A DNA stretch of 64,000 nt from Lentisphaera profundi (GTDB lineage Bacteria; Verrucomicrobiota; Lentisphaeria; Lentisphaerales; Lentisphaeraceae): assembly GCF_028728065.1 (NCBI RefSeq), contig NZ_CP117812.1, forward strand, positions 2,046,001 to 2,110,000, in the 5' to 3' direction. The notes under the pieces are model-generated. The model was not told the origin of the DNA and ran no database searches. It saw nothing but the letters and a program-made list of their open reading frames with translations. A program made the translations under genes and the position numbers. Position 1 is the first letter of the stretch, and each line of letters starts with the position of its first letter. Of the stretch, positions 48,882-57,956 are shown piece after piece.

Positions 48882-49652
48882 CTACAACTTACGCGTAAAA
48901 ATATACTTATCCTCTGTACTGCGCTCTGGACAATAAGCATAGCCAACGGTATCGAAGTTCATCATTTGCTCAGGATTCTTTAAATCATTCTTTATTATGT
49001 AAGCCGCCATCATTCCACGCGCTTTTTTAGCATAAAAAGAAATGATTTTATACTTATCAGTTTTCCAGTCCAGGAAATCAACTTCAATAAGCGGCTTAAT
49101 CAAAGAGGCCTTTTTTACTGATTTGAAGTATTCATTCGACGCGAGGTTTATTAAGTAGTCATGTCCGCCGCTCTTCATCTCAGCATTAATTGCATCCGTA
49201 ACTTTCGTCCCCCAAAACTCATAGAGATTAGCTCCACGCGAGTTAGCAAACCTAGTCCCCATCTCAAGACGATAGGGATGAATAAGATCTATAGGCTTTA
49301 ATAAACCATACAGACCCGATAAAATTCTTAAATGCTTATTGGCCAAATCGACTTCAGTCTCAGAAAAATCATAAGGATTCATACCCGTGTAAACATCCCC
49401 CTTAAAGGCAAATACCGCCTGACGCGCCATTGGCAAGGCATGTGCAGAATTCCACTCATGAAAACGCATTTCATTCAAAGTAGATAATTTTTCGCTCAGC
49501 TTCATTAATTTTGCGATCCCCGCAGCATTCAGCTTACGTAAATCTCCAATTAATTCTTCCGCTTCTTTAACAAAGCTTGGCTGGCTAAACTTCTCTGTCG
49601 GTACAGAGCTCTCGTAATCTAGAGTTTTCGCAGGTGAAACAACACAAAGCAT
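48882..49652 (-). CDS. yaaA: YaaA family protein (peroxide stress, DUF328)
   Basis: YaaA lowers free iron and limits DNA damage during peroxide stress in E. coli. The 256-residue protein starts MLCVVSPAKTLDYES and has ALPMARQAVFAFKGDVYTG, LRILSGLYGLLKP and SFYAKKARGMMAAYI, all hallmarks of the family; length is the same as in E. coli (258). With msrBA nearby this area concentrates oxidative-stress functions. Confidence 0.94.
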   Translation of the reverse strand: MLCVVSPAKTLDYESSVPTEKFSQPSFVKEAEELIGDLRKLNAAGIAKLMKLSEKLSTLNEMRFHEWNSAHALPMARQAVFAFKGDVYTGMNPYDFSETEVDLANKHLRILSGLYGLLKPIDLIHPYRLEMGTRFANSRGANLYEFWGTKVTDAINAEMKSGGHDYLINLASNEYFKSVKKASLIKPLIEVDFLDWKTDKYKIISFYAKKARGMMAAYIIKNDLKNPEQMMNFDTVGYAYCPERSTEDKYIFTRKL

Positions 49653-49843
49653 AACTAATCTCTCTTCATTATTAAGTCTTTTAACTTAGCTCAATTCAGG
49701 CTTTTAAAGTGATTTTAAGAAAGAGCTAATTTTTCAATTTGCAAGGGCTAAAAATCGGTTTACATTCACAGGCGATTTTTAACGTCTTTATATAGATGTA
49801 AATATTTTGAATAATAAAACACTAAACTAAGGAAATGACGATT

Positions 49844-51934
49844 ATGTCTAGACCACTCGACAATGTGAGAAACATTGGTATTTCTGCACACATTGACTCT
49901 GGTAAAACTACTCTTACCGAACGTATTCTTTTCTACACAGGCCGTATCCACGCTATCCACGAAGTTCGTGGTAAAGACGGTGTTGGCGCTACTATGGATC
50001 ACATGGAGCTTGAGAAAGAAAAGGGTATCACTATTACTTCTGCATGTACTTTCGCTCAGTGGGAAGATGATCGCGGTAACGAAATCAATATTAATATCAT
50101 TGATACACCTGGTCACGTTGACTTCACAATTGAAGTAGAACGTTCACTTCGCGTACTCGATGGTGCTATCCTTGTTCTTTGTGGTACTTCTGGCGTTCAG
50201 TCACAGTCTATCACGGTTGACCGTCAAATGAAGCGTTACAATGTTCCACGTATTGCTTTCGTAAACAAACTCGATAACCCTGGTTCTTCACCTTTCATCG
50301 TTAGTGAGCAACTACGTACTAAGCTCGGCCATAACGCTGTTATGTTTCAAATACCAATCGGTGCGGAGTCAGAGCTTAAGGGTATAGTTGACCTCGTTAA
50401 AATGCGTTCATTCATCTTCGAAGGCGAAAATGGCGAAAACGTTACTGAAGGCGAAATCGCTGCTGACATGCTCGATCTAGCTACTGAGAAACGCGAAGAG
50501 CTTCTCGAAGCACTCTCAGAGTATGATGATGAGCTCATGGAGATCGTCATGAATGGCGAAGACGCACCTGAAGACATGGTCAATGCGGCCGCTCGTAAAG
50601 GTACGATCACACTCGGTTTGACTCCTGTATTCATGGGTTCTGCTTACAAGAACGTTGGTGTTCAAAAGCTTCTCCATGCTGTTTCACTCTACCTCCCTTC
50701 TCCTTATGATGTTGACAATGTTGCATTTGACCTCGATAACGATGAAGCTTCTGTAACTCTTGAATCAGATTCAACTAAACCATTCGTGGGTTACGTCTTC
50801 AAACTTGAAGATGGTGCTTATGGTCAGCTTTCTTACATGCGTGTCTACCAGGGTAAAATCTCTAAAGGCGACGCTATGTACAACATGACTAACGGCAAAA
50901 AACATTCTATCGGCCGTCTCATGCGCGTTCACTCTGCTGACACAGAAGATATTCTAGTGGCTGAAGCTGGTGACATCATCGCTGTATTTGGTGTTGACTG
51001 TGCGACTGGTACGACATTCACAAACGGTGACCTACGTTATAACATGACTTCAATGTTCGTTCCTGCTCCAGTTATCGACATGAAACTCATCCTTAACGAT
51101 CGTAAGAATTCTGCCAACCTTTCTAAAGCTCTTAACCGCTTTGGTAAAGAAGACCCAACTTTCCGCGTTCGTGTTGACGAAGAATCGGGCGAAACAATTA
51201 TCTCTGGAATGGGTGAACTTCACCTCGAGATCTATGTTGAACGTATGAAGCGTGAATACCAGGTTGACCTCGAAGTGGGACGTCCTCAAGTAGCTTACCG
51301 CGAATCTATCGAACAAGATTCACCTTTCGATTACTCTCACAAGAAACAATCTGGTGGTCGTGGTCAGTACGGTAAAGTTGTTGGTGCTCTCAGAAAAACT
51401 GAAGAAGACTTCGTAATGGAGAACAACGTTTCTGGTGGTAACATTCCTAAAGAATATATCAGTTCTTGTGAAAAAGGTTTCCGTGGCTGCCTCAAAGAGG
51501 GTGCTCTTATTGGCTTCCCTGTTGTTAACGTTATGGTTGATCTCCAAGACGGTGCTTACCACAATGTCGACTCGGACGATATCTCTTTCCAACTTGCTGC
51601 TCGTGGTGCTTTCCGCGAAGCTTACAGCAGAGCTAATCCAATTATCCTTGAACCTATCATGCTTGTAGACATCGAAACTCCTACTGAGTTCCAAGGTACT
51701 GTAATGGGTAACCTCAACTCACGTCGTGGTATCATCACTGGCACTACAGAAGATGAAACTTTCTGTAAAATCAACGCTGAAGTACCTCTTTCTGAGATGT
51801 TCGGTTACGTTGGTGAGCTTCGCTCAATGACTCAAGGTAAAGCTGAATACACCATGGAATTTGCTAAGTACGCTAAAGTACCTAAGACTCTCCATGACGA
51901 ATTAGTAAAAGAATTCTCTGAGAAGAAAAAATAA
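49844..51934 (+). CDS. fusA: Elongation factor G of the EFG1/spdEFG1 type
   Basis: A translocation GTPase. The 696 residues have G1 [10 protein letters not shown], the G2/switch region [27 protein letters not shown]3 DTPGHVDF, G4 NKLD and domains II-V to the C terminus. [23 protein letters not shown] and the KTTL form are typical of mitochondrial EFG1 and the spdEFG1 group of spirochaetes and planctomycetes, where translocation and recycling are split between two paralogues. I choose ATG 49844, ten bases after aagga; the ATG at 49835 overlaps that site. It stands alone with its own terminator. Confidence 0.94.
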   Translation: MSRPLDNVRNIGISAHIDSGKTTLTERILFYTGRIHAIHEVRGKDGVGATMDHMELEKEKGITITSACTFAQWEDDRGNEININIIDTPGHVDFTIEVERSLRVLDGAILVLCGTSGVQSQSITVDRQMKRYNVPRIAFVNKLDNPGSSPFIVSEQLRTKLGHNAVMFQIPIGAESELKGIVDLVKMRSFIFEGENGENVTEGEIAADMLDLATEKREELLEALSEYDDELMEIVMNGEDAPEDMVNAAARKGTITLGLTPVFMGSAYKNVGVQKLLHAVSLYLPSPYDVDNVAFDLDNDEASVTLESDSTKPFVGYVFKLEDGAYGQLSYMRVYQGKISKGDAMYNMTNGKKHSIGRLMRVHSADTEDILVAEAGDIIAVFGVDCATGTTFTNGDLRYNMTSMFVPAPVIDMKLILNDRKNSANLSKALNRFGKEDPTFRVRVDEESGETIISGMGELHLEIYVERMKREYQVDLEVGRPQVAYRESIEQDSPFDYSHKKQSGGRGQYGKVVGALRKTEEDFVMENNVSGGNIPKEYISSCEKGFRGCLKEGALIGFPVVNVMVDLQDGAYHNVDSDDISFQLAARGAFREAYSRANPIILEPIMLVDIETPTEFQGTVMGNLNSRRGIITGTTEDETFCKINAEVPLSEMFGYVGELRSMTQGKAEYTMEFAKYAKVPKTLHDELVKEFSEKKK

Positions 51935-51956
51935 TTTTTTAATCTCAGAGTCTTAA

Positions 51957-51989
51957 GAAAAGCCCGGATCTTACGATCCGGGCTTTTTA
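51957..51989 (+). terminator. fusA terminator
   Basis: agcccggatc and gatccgggct pair around ttac, followed by T5. Strong GC stem, 25 bases after the fusA stop. Confidence 0.93.
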
Positions 51990-52101
51990 TTGCCTTCCTC
52001 TTATCTAGTCTGATAATCTTTAACTATTATCCTCCACCCTCGCAACACTCTCCAAGCTAACACATAGATAAAATACCTCAGCACTTTATACCACCGCCAT
52101 A

Positions 52102-52130
52102 AAAAAGCCCCGTAGAAAATCTACGAGGCT
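52102..52130 (-). terminator. Terminator of the His-rich porin gene
   Basis: On the minus strand agcctcgtaga and tctacggggct pair (with G-U) and are followed by ttttttat. Lies just after the porin stop. Confidence 0.85.
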
Positions 52131-52151
52131 ACAACACACTAGTTACATGAA

Positions 52152-53327
52152 TTAAAATTCATAGACATAGGACAGTGAAATACCAGGCCCTTCTGAGTCA
52201 TCTTCTTCTCCAACTTCTTTGAGCTTTTGATAACCGACTTCCACACCTAAACCAAAATCGAAGTAATATCCTGCAGATACTTGAACATGACGACCATTAT
52301 GTTCTTCGTCAGCTTCTTCATGGTCCTGAAGGTAATCAGTATAAGTACCACCTACACGCCAGTTGTAATACGTGAACTGAGCACCCCAATTAATCGCAGT
52401 CATATCGTATTCACTTTCAGCACCAACAGAAGAAATATCGACAACTTCATTCATCAAGGACATACGAATATTTTCATCATAGTGGAAAATATACTTACCA
52501 CCAAGTACAAAACGTTCTTCATCGTCACCATGCTCATCGCTGTAATCAGCTTCAGCTTGAAGTGCATAACCACCGAGTACAACAAATTCGTGAATATATT
52601 CATCGCTCATGAAATAGAGGTTATCGAGACGGAATCCTAAAGCATACGAAGAGAAATCTTCTGTATTTGCAGGACCACCATCTTTATGATCAATATCTCC
52701 TCCATCACGATCATTAATAGCAGACTCGTTGAGAGTGGTATCTGAAAAGAATGTCGATGCATCTAAGGTCAAAACTGAACCATTATCTAGATTCATGGCG
52801 TATTTTAAATTAAAGGCAATTTTTTCAAGAAGCATTAGCTCTTCTTGGACTTCATAACCATAATAACCTGGATATTCATGTAAACCAAAACCTAGAGGAA
52901 TTCTCATTTTACCTGCTTGGAGTGAAAGGTCTTCTACAAGTACTAAATCTAGATATAATTGATCAATATATAGAACGTGATCTTCGAAATACTTGTTATC
53001 AGTATCTTCATCATCATGACCGCCACCACCATGCTCCTCATGACCATGTGAGTGATCCTGCTCAAGTTTTAAGCCGACAAATACACCAATTTTATCTGTA
53101 AAGTTAAGCATAAAGTCAGCGTGGGTGTGAGTTTTTGCTACCTTTTGATTATTCTCGTTAAAATCAAAATGGTTTATTGTATGAATGTGACCGGTGAAAA
53201 ACTCCTCTTTACTATGCTCACATAGCCCTGAATCAGCTGTATGCGTATGCCCTTTACCACTAGGGGCAGCTATTGCCGTTGAGGCTAGAAGAAAACTAAA
53301 AGTCGTGATAAATCGCTTTTTAAACAT
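52152..53327 (-). CDS. Histidine-rich outer membrane porin-like protein
   Basis: Starting from ATG 53327 (aagga upstream), the 391-residue protein has a signal peptide (KKRFITTFSFLLASTAIAA). The mature part starts with a His-rich stretch (GKGHTHTADSGLCEH) and has another at about 105-125 (DHSHGHEEHGGGGHDDED). The rest is alternating, aromatic-rich strands such as LYLDLVLVEDLSLQAGKMRIPLGFG, ending in ISLSYVYEF with a terminal Phe, as expected for an outer membrane barrel. The His/Asp clusters suggest binding of a metal, perhaps zinc. Three palindromes cover the promoter. Confidence 0.85.
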   Translation of the reverse strand: MFKKRFITTFSFLLASTAIAAPSGKGHTHTADSGLCEHSKEEFFTGHIHTINHFDFNENNQKVAKTHTHADFMLNFTDKIGVFVGLKLEQDHSHGHEEHGGGGHDDEDTDNKYFEDHVLYIDQLYLDLVLVEDLSLQAGKMRIPLGFGLHEYPGYYGYEVQEELMLLEKIAFNLKYAMNLDNGSVLTLDASTFFSDTTLNESAINDRDGGDIDHKDGGPANTEDFSSYALGFRLDNLYFMSDEYIHEFVVLGGYALQAEADYSDEHGDDEERFVLGGKYIFHYDENIRMSLMNEVVDISSVGAESEYDMTAINWGAQFTYYNWRVGGTYTDYLQDHEEADEEHNGRHVQVSAGYYFDFGLGVEVGYQKLKEVGEEDDSEGPGISLSYVYEF

Positions 53328-53348
53328 TACATATTCCTTTTTTAAGTA

Positions 53349-53366
53349 TTGATAATTGATTATCAA
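53349..53366. promoter_or_regulatory. Palindromic operator 1 (Fur/Zur-like)
   Basis: TTGATAATTGATTATCAA, a perfect 8-2-8 palindrome 21 bases before the porin start codon. Close to the 7-1-7 Fur/PerR/Zur family pattern (TGATAATnATTATCA) but with a two-base centre. Confidence 0.75.
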
Positions 53367-53376
53367 TATAGTCTAG

Positions 53377-53394
53377 TTGATAATCCATTATCAA
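53377..53394. promoter_or_regulatory. Palindromic operator 2 (Fur/Zur-like)
   Basis: TTGATAATCCATTATCAA, with the same arms as operator 1 and a different centre. Its centre is 28 bases from that of operator 1. Confidence 0.78.
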
Positions 53395-53415
53395 TCAAGT
53401 GCGTATCTCGAAATA

Positions 53416-53433
53416 TTGATAACTAATTATCAA
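53416..53433. promoter_or_regulatory. Palindromic operator 3 (Fur/Zur-like)
   Basis: TTGATAACTAATTATCAA, with one base different in the left arm. Its centre is 39 bases from that of operator 2. The pgk gene starts 143 bases further on the other strand, so effect on pgk is possible but less likely. Confidence 0.7.
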
Positions 53434-53513
53434 TAAGTGATTATTTATATTTAATTAAGTCACTTTATTCCATGCTTATGCCACGCTTAGTAAATGAATC
53501 TAAATAAGATAAA

Positions 53514-53541
53514 TTGCTCTTTATTAAGTTCATGTTATTAT
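53514..53541 (+). promoter_or_regulatory. Candidate pgk promoter
   Basis: ttgctc and tattat are spaced by 16 bases and lie 35 bases before the pgk ATG. Reasonable sigma-70-like match; not tested. Confidence 0.4.
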
Positions 53542-53575
53542 AGGCGCATCTATTCTAAACTGGAGAAATATAGAA

Positions 53576-54763
53576 ATGAAAAAAACTGTCGATGATGTAA
53601 ACTTCGAAGGTAAAAGAACCTTCATTCGTTGCGATTTTAACGTACCTGTAGTAGATGGTGCCATCAGTAATGATCTTCGTATCGTATCTGCCCTTCCCAC
53701 AATCAAAAAAGTACTCGCTGATGGCGGCCGTGCTGTCCTCGCTTCTCACATGGGTCGTCCAGGCGGAAAACGTGATGAGAAATTCAGCCTTAAACTTGTA
53801 GCTGCACGTCTCACTGAGCTTCTCGGTCAAGATGTTGTCCTGCTCAATGACTGCTTTGGTGCTGATGTTGAAGCTGCTGTTAACGCCCTCGAAAACGGCC
53901 AAGTTGTTCTTCTCGAAAATGTTCGTTTCCACGCTGCTGAAACTTCTAAGGATTCAGCTGAAATCGAAGCTATGTCTGCAGAATTCGCAAAATTCACTGA
54001 TATCTTCGTTGGCGATGCTTTCGGTTCTGCTCACCGTGCACACGCATCGGTCGTTGGCCTTGCTAAGCATGTAGAAGCTATCTCTGGCTACCTAATGGCA
54101 AAAGAACTTGAATACTTCGGTAAAGTTCTTGAGTCTCCAGAGAAACCAGTCGTTGCTATTCTTGGCGGCGCTAAAGTTTCTGACAAAATTATGCTTATCG
54201 AAAATATGCTTGACAAAGTTGACAAAATTATTGTTGGCGGCGGCATGGCTTACACTTTCCAATACGCACAAGGTCGTGATGTTGGTAACTCTCTCCTCGA
54301 GAAAGATAAAGCTCCACTTGCACTCGAACTCATTGAAAAAGCTAAAGCCAAAGGCGTTGAGCTTATCCTTCCATTAGACACAGTCATTGCCGACGATTTC
54401 TCAGCTTCAGCTAATACTGAAGTTGTTTCTGGCGATATCAAAGCTGGCTGGGAAGGCATTGACGTTGGACCTGCAGCAATAAAGCAATTTAGCGACGCAG
54501 TTGCAGACGCAAAAGTTGTTGTTTGGAATGGTCCTTTAGGCGTTTTCGAAATTGAACCTTTCAGTCACGGTACTCGTGGTATGGGTGAAGTCCTTGCCAA
54601 GTCTTCTGCTACGACAATTATTGGTGGTGGCGACACGGCTTCTGCAGTCGTGAAATTCGGTATTGCTGACAAAATGTCTCATATCTCTACTGGTGGCGGC
54701 GCTTCACTCGAACTTCTCGAAGGTAAAGTACTTCCAGGTGTTGCTTGCTTAAACGAAAAATAA
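53576..54763 (+). CDS. pgk: Phosphoglycerate kinase
   Basis: The glycolytic enzyme that makes ATP from 1,3-bisphosphoglycerate. The 395 residues include RCDFNVPV (17-25), SHMGRPGG, LLENVRFH, GDAFGSAHRAHAS and the nucleotide-binding GGGDTASAV and STGGGASLELLEGK at the C terminus. Single gene with its own terminator; gap or tpi are not adjacent. Confidence 0.97.
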   Translation: MKKTVDDVNFEGKRTFIRCDFNVPVVDGAISNDLRIVSALPTIKKVLADGGRAVLASHMGRPGGKRDEKFSLKLVAARLTELLGQDVVLLNDCFGADVEAAVNALENGQVVLLENVRFHAAETSKDSAEIEAMSAEFAKFTDIFVGDAFGSAHRAHASVVGLAKHVEAISGYLMAKELEYFGKVLESPEKPVVAILGGAKVSDKIMLIENMLDKVDKIIVGGGMAYTFQYAQGRDVGNSLLEKDKAPLALELIEKAKAKGVELILPLDTVIADDFSASANTEVVSGDIKAGWEGIDVGPAAIKQFSDAVADAKVVVWNGPLGVFEIEPFSHGTRGMGEVLAKSSATTIIGGGDTASAVVKFGIADKMSHISTGGGASLELLEGKVLPGVACLNEK

Positions 54764-54781
54764 TCGTTTAACGCACACTAC

Positions 54782-54816
54782 AAAAAAGGCCGCTGATCAT
54801 TCAGCGGCCTTTTTTA
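54782..54816. terminator. pgk terminator
   Basis: aaggccgctga and tcagcggcctt pair around tcat and are followed by T6. Positioned between pgk and the convergent pirin remnant; usable in both directions. Confidence 0.93.
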
Positions 54817-55135
54817 TTTCGCCATATCAAAAAGTAAAACCTCAGCATCCTGCTTAGCTTCAATCTTTAAGTTTTGCCGGCTGTCGAAACTCATAGCATC
54901 TCCACTTCTAATCAATTCATCATTGATCAAGAGCTCTCCCCGCGCCAACTGTAACCACACTAGGCGGCCTTCCTTTACTTCGTATTTCTGCGCCTTCCCC
55001 TGCTCGAGCTCCATTACAGAAAATTTTATATTTTGAGCAATAGCAAACGACTCATCCACTCCTGCTTCGGAAGCAATAAGCTGACAGTTATTTCTTCTAT
55101 ATTTGTTAGAAACAAAATTCTATTCATAGTTAGTT
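54814..55135 (-). pseudogene. Remnant of a pirin-family gene (C-terminal half)
   Basis: The readable frame gives a polypeptide that matches the C-terminal cupin of pirin/YhhW proteins: VWLQLARGELLINDELIRSGDAMSF and DAEVLLFDM near the end. In the same frame upstream of the first usable start (GTG near 55059) the DNA still encodes pirin-like text, NCQLIASEAGVDESFAIAQN, and further back YE, a TAG stop, NF, where pirins have YEQ-x-F. Another stop follows and the metal-binding N-terminal half is gone. So this is probably a decayed gene; a short C-terminal protein could still be made. Confidence 0.7.
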
Positions 55136-55362
55136 TTTCACGTAAAAATATCAGATAAATCACCACACTTTTTTAACAAGTCGCCAAAAAAAATCCATGG
55201 GCCTATCGCTTCTGCCTTATGAGAGCAGTTAAAATCACTTAACTAATGACAAGTTATCACCAATAAAACCGCCATCAAATTTACAGTATTTTTACACTGC
55301 GCCTCTACCCTTCAATTTAAGCCCAGCTATTATTAGCAATAACTGAATTACGGGGAGCCAAT

Positions 55363-57375
55363 GTGAAAAAAATTATTCTACTAATGATCTGTTTAAATTG
55401 TAATCTTGCCTGGTCTCAAGACAAAGTGAACACTTGGCATGATTACTTAGCCATTAACAAAAATGACCGCAGCTTAGACTTTTATTCAAAACAACTCTCT
55501 GAACTCAAACTTTATACACAAAAGCTAAGCCCCTCCAAAATAACACAATGCCTACAGATCATTGAAAAACAACTTAGTGCTTTAGTCGCCTCAAAGAAAT
55601 TTCTCATAGAAAACAAAAATTTGCTTTTCGAAAAAGAGATAAAAGTAGGCTCCAAAAAAATCCGCGTAACAGATTTTTCCGATAAGTCGATCTCCTACAT
55701 GATGAATGACAAGGAGATAAAGGCCGATAACAATAAAATGCCGACGAGTTTTTTCTATGCTCTACTAAAATCTGCAAATTATTCAAACTCTATTGAAGCT
55801 AGTTTTTCTTACTCACTATTCACCGGAGATCTTAAAAGCTCCCAACAATTATTGAAACTCTTACAGAAGAAAAAGCTACTCACACCAGAGCAGACATTAG
55901 CCTATAGATACATAACACAATCTCAATTAATAGTAGATACTTCTCTTCGTTTCACTGTTCTGAAACAAACTCTAATCGAGGAAGATCTCACGCAGAGCCA
56001 AACTGAATTAAAAAATATATCAGCGCTCATTAGTCAATCGTCTACACTCAATGACCTATTCCTCACATCGCTGTCTGATTTCCAAAAAAGAGTTCTCCAA
56101 TTAAAAGATAAACTCCGAGAACAAGAACTGAAACTATTTTTAGATTTCCCTCTTAATGCGGGGCAATCACGCAAAATCCCATGCTTAAATTACCCCACTT
56201 TTTCCTATGACGTCTACCTTCCCCCTCAATACAAACACGATGGTTCAGTTTTACTCCCTATCATGTACACTTTTAGCCCAGGTGGCGGCGGCATGGTTAA
56301 TCACTTCAAACAGCTAGCTGCCGCACAAGGTATTATTCTCATTGGCAATTTAGAAAGCCGCAATAATCAAAGCTATGATAAGATTAAAAATTCATGGTAT
56401 GCTATCAAGCGAGACATCAATAAACGTATTCACTTCGAACCCGGACGTCAATTCTCTTCGGGCATGTCGGGTGGTGGCGCTGCAACCTACGTTTTTGCAC
56501 GACGCTTCTATAGTCAAATATCTGGCAGTATCCCCATGGGCGCGTGGCTAGGCTACAGCTCCAAACCAGAGGATCACTGGCAAATGACGGGGTACAAAGT
56601 CGCAAGAACCTGTGGCGATAAAGACAAAGGAGCCAAGTCTTATGTAGAGCGCGATAAAAATATCCTCAAGGAACACGGAGTCGAAGTTAGCGATACATTT
56701 TTTCCCGGTGGTCACACCCCTGCTCCCCGAGATGTACAAACAACTAGTTTTACATGGCTCATGGAAAAGCGTGCCGCCGCAACAGATAAAGAAATTGGCG
56801 AAAAATTTTACTCTCAGAGCAACAACTTAATCCAATCGAAACAAGCAGGAAAACTACTCCTCCAATGTTTAAAAATACTTCGTGAGGAGCCCTACACATG
56901 GAAAAGTTTTAAAGCTAGAATGATCTATGAGAATATCCTAGCAAGCCATGGCAAAAATATAATGAAATTTAAAACTGATCTTAGTAAACTAAAAATGGAT
57001 AACATCTCCATAAAAACTTTTGGTGAAGATCTTCATGGTTCCGCTCTTGTAGGGGATAAAAACACATTTTGGGCCTGCCTGAAAATCATGGAGACTCACG
57101 ATTCCCTTGACACTTATTTCCGTACAGCAGTTTGGCACCTCTGCCAATCTAAACACCCCCAAATCATTGACTTGAAAACCGCGCGAACACTTATCGAATC
57201 ACGCCGCACACTCACTTTAGATGAAAGCATTGTCAAAGCTGGGCTCGCCCTAGCTGAATCCGACAAAAAAGCCTACCTGAAGGAAATCAAAGAAATTGAA
57301 CAAAGAATTGCCGACAAAGAGAAATACTGGAAAACTCGTTACCAAGAACTTCTTCAATTAGCGAAAAAGCTCTAA
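55363..57375 (+). CDS. Exported alpha/beta-hydrolase (esterase-like) with long N-terminal region
   Basis: The 670-residue protein starts at GTG 55363 with gggag before it (the overlapping ATG at 55361 runs into TGA). A signal peptide ends near residue 18 (CNLAWSQ). Residues 25-260 are helical and unrecognised. An esterase domain (about 260-475) resembles feruloyl-esterase/LpqC-type hydrolases: YDVYLPPQY, PIMYTFSPGGGG, the nucleophile S369 in SGMSGGGAA and a His in PGGHTPAP near 450. Residues 480-670 are helical again. Action on a plant or algal ester is possible but not shown. Confidence 0.82.
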   Translation: MKKIILLMICLNCNLAWSQDKVNTWHDYLAINKNDRSLDFYSKQLSELKLYTQKLSPSKITQCLQIIEKQLSALVASKKFLIENKNLLFEKEIKVGSKKIRVTDFSDKSISYMMNDKEIKADNNKMPTSFFYALLKSANYSNSIEASFSYSLFTGDLKSSQQLLKLLQKKKLLTPEQTLAYRYITQSQLIVDTSLRFTVLKQTLIEEDLTQSQTELKNISALISQSSTLNDLFLTSLSDFQKRVLQLKDKLREQELKLFLDFPLNAGQSRKIPCLNYPTFSYDVYLPPQYKHDGSVLLPIMYTFSPGGGGMVNHFKQLAAAQGIILIGNLESRNNQSYDKIKNSWYAIKRDINKRIHFEPGRQFSSGMSGGGAATYVFARRFYSQISGSIPMGAWLGYSSKPEDHWQMTGYKVARTCGDKDKGAKSYVERDKNILKEHGVEVSDTFFPGGHTPAPRDVQTTSFTWLMEKRAAATDKEIGEKFYSQSNNLIQSKQAGKLLLQCLKILREEPYTWKSFKARMIYENILASHGKNIMKFKTDLSKLKMDNISIKTFGEDLHGSALVGDKNTFWACLKIMETHDSLDTYFRTAVWHLCQSKHPQIIDLKTARTLIESRRTLTLDESIVKAGLALAESDKKAYLKEIKEIEQRIADKEKYWKTRYQELLQLAKKL

Positions 57376-57386
57376 GTATTATTCTT

Positions 57387-57521
57387 CACGATTACCCATA
57401 AAGCGGTGCAAAGCCCCTAATTGCCTGGTCAAGGAAAGGCATTTCCTTGCTGGGGGAGCTCGAGGGGGACAGCGTCCCTATCGTATGCGAAGCATCATTC
57501 CCTCTATTCTGGGTAATCGTG
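57387..57521. mobile_element. MITE-like element, 135 bp, with 12-bp inverted ends
   Basis: The element begins CACGATTACCCA and ends TGGGTAATCGTG, perfect inverted repeats of 12 bases. TTATTCTT stands directly outside both ends (57379-57386 and 57522-57529), an 8-bp target duplication. Inside are small hairpins (aaggaaa-ggca-tttcctt and atgc-gaa-gcat) and no coding frame of note. This is the pattern of a non-autonomous element moved by a transposase encoded elsewhere. It lies between convergent genes and breaks none. Confidence 0.85.
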
Positions 57522-57563
57522 TTATTCTTTACCAAGCGCTCCTGCTACACGACCCCATTTTTC

Positions 57564-57947
57564 TTAAGAACGTTTTGCGATCACCGCAATTTCTATTAAT
57601 GAGTTCATTGGCAAAGACGCAACTCCCACAGCAAAACGTGCGGGCTTCGGCTCTTCCGAAAAATACTGTACATAGATTTCGTTCACTTTTCCGAAATTAT
57701 CCATATTGGTCAGAAACACTTCCGCCCTCACCACATCGCTATAAGTTAGATTAGCAGCGTCTAAAATGGCTCCGATATTTTTCATCACTTGCTCAGTTTG
57801 AGTTTCGATTCCTCCTGAAACAATACTACCCAGCTTAGGATCTAAGGGAATTTGTCCCGAAACAAAAATCAAATCACCTAAATCAATTGCCTGAGAATAA
57901 GGGCCTATGGCTCCCGGTGCTTGATCTGTTTGAATTTTCTTTTTCAT
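57564..57947 (-). CDS. ridA: RidA-family enamine/imine deaminase
   Basis: RidA hydrolyses reactive 2-aminoacrylate and similar imines. The protein has the whole signature: APGAIGPYSQAI, LIFVSGQIPLDP, the Arg in RAEVFLTNMDNF and the C-terminal PARFAVGVASLPMNSLIEIAVIAKR. Residue count is 127 if started at the second ATG (57947), six bases after aagga; the first ATG (57953) is in contact with that site. It follows surE by a few bases and is coupled to it. Confidence 0.95.
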   Translation of the reverse strand: MKKKIQTDQAPGAIGPYSQAIDLGDLIFVSGQIPLDPKLGSIVSGGIETQTEQVMKNIGAILDAANLTYSDVVRAEVFLTNMDNFGKVNEIYVQYFSEEPKPARFAVGVASLPMNSLIEIAVIAKRS

Positions 57948-57956
57948 CTTCATTCC

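Noticed and set aside
57387-57521. Integron attC site or CRISPR-type repeat
   Set aside because: The exact 8-bp direct flanks fit transposition; there is no R-box core (GTTRRRY), no integrase and no repeated spacer unit.
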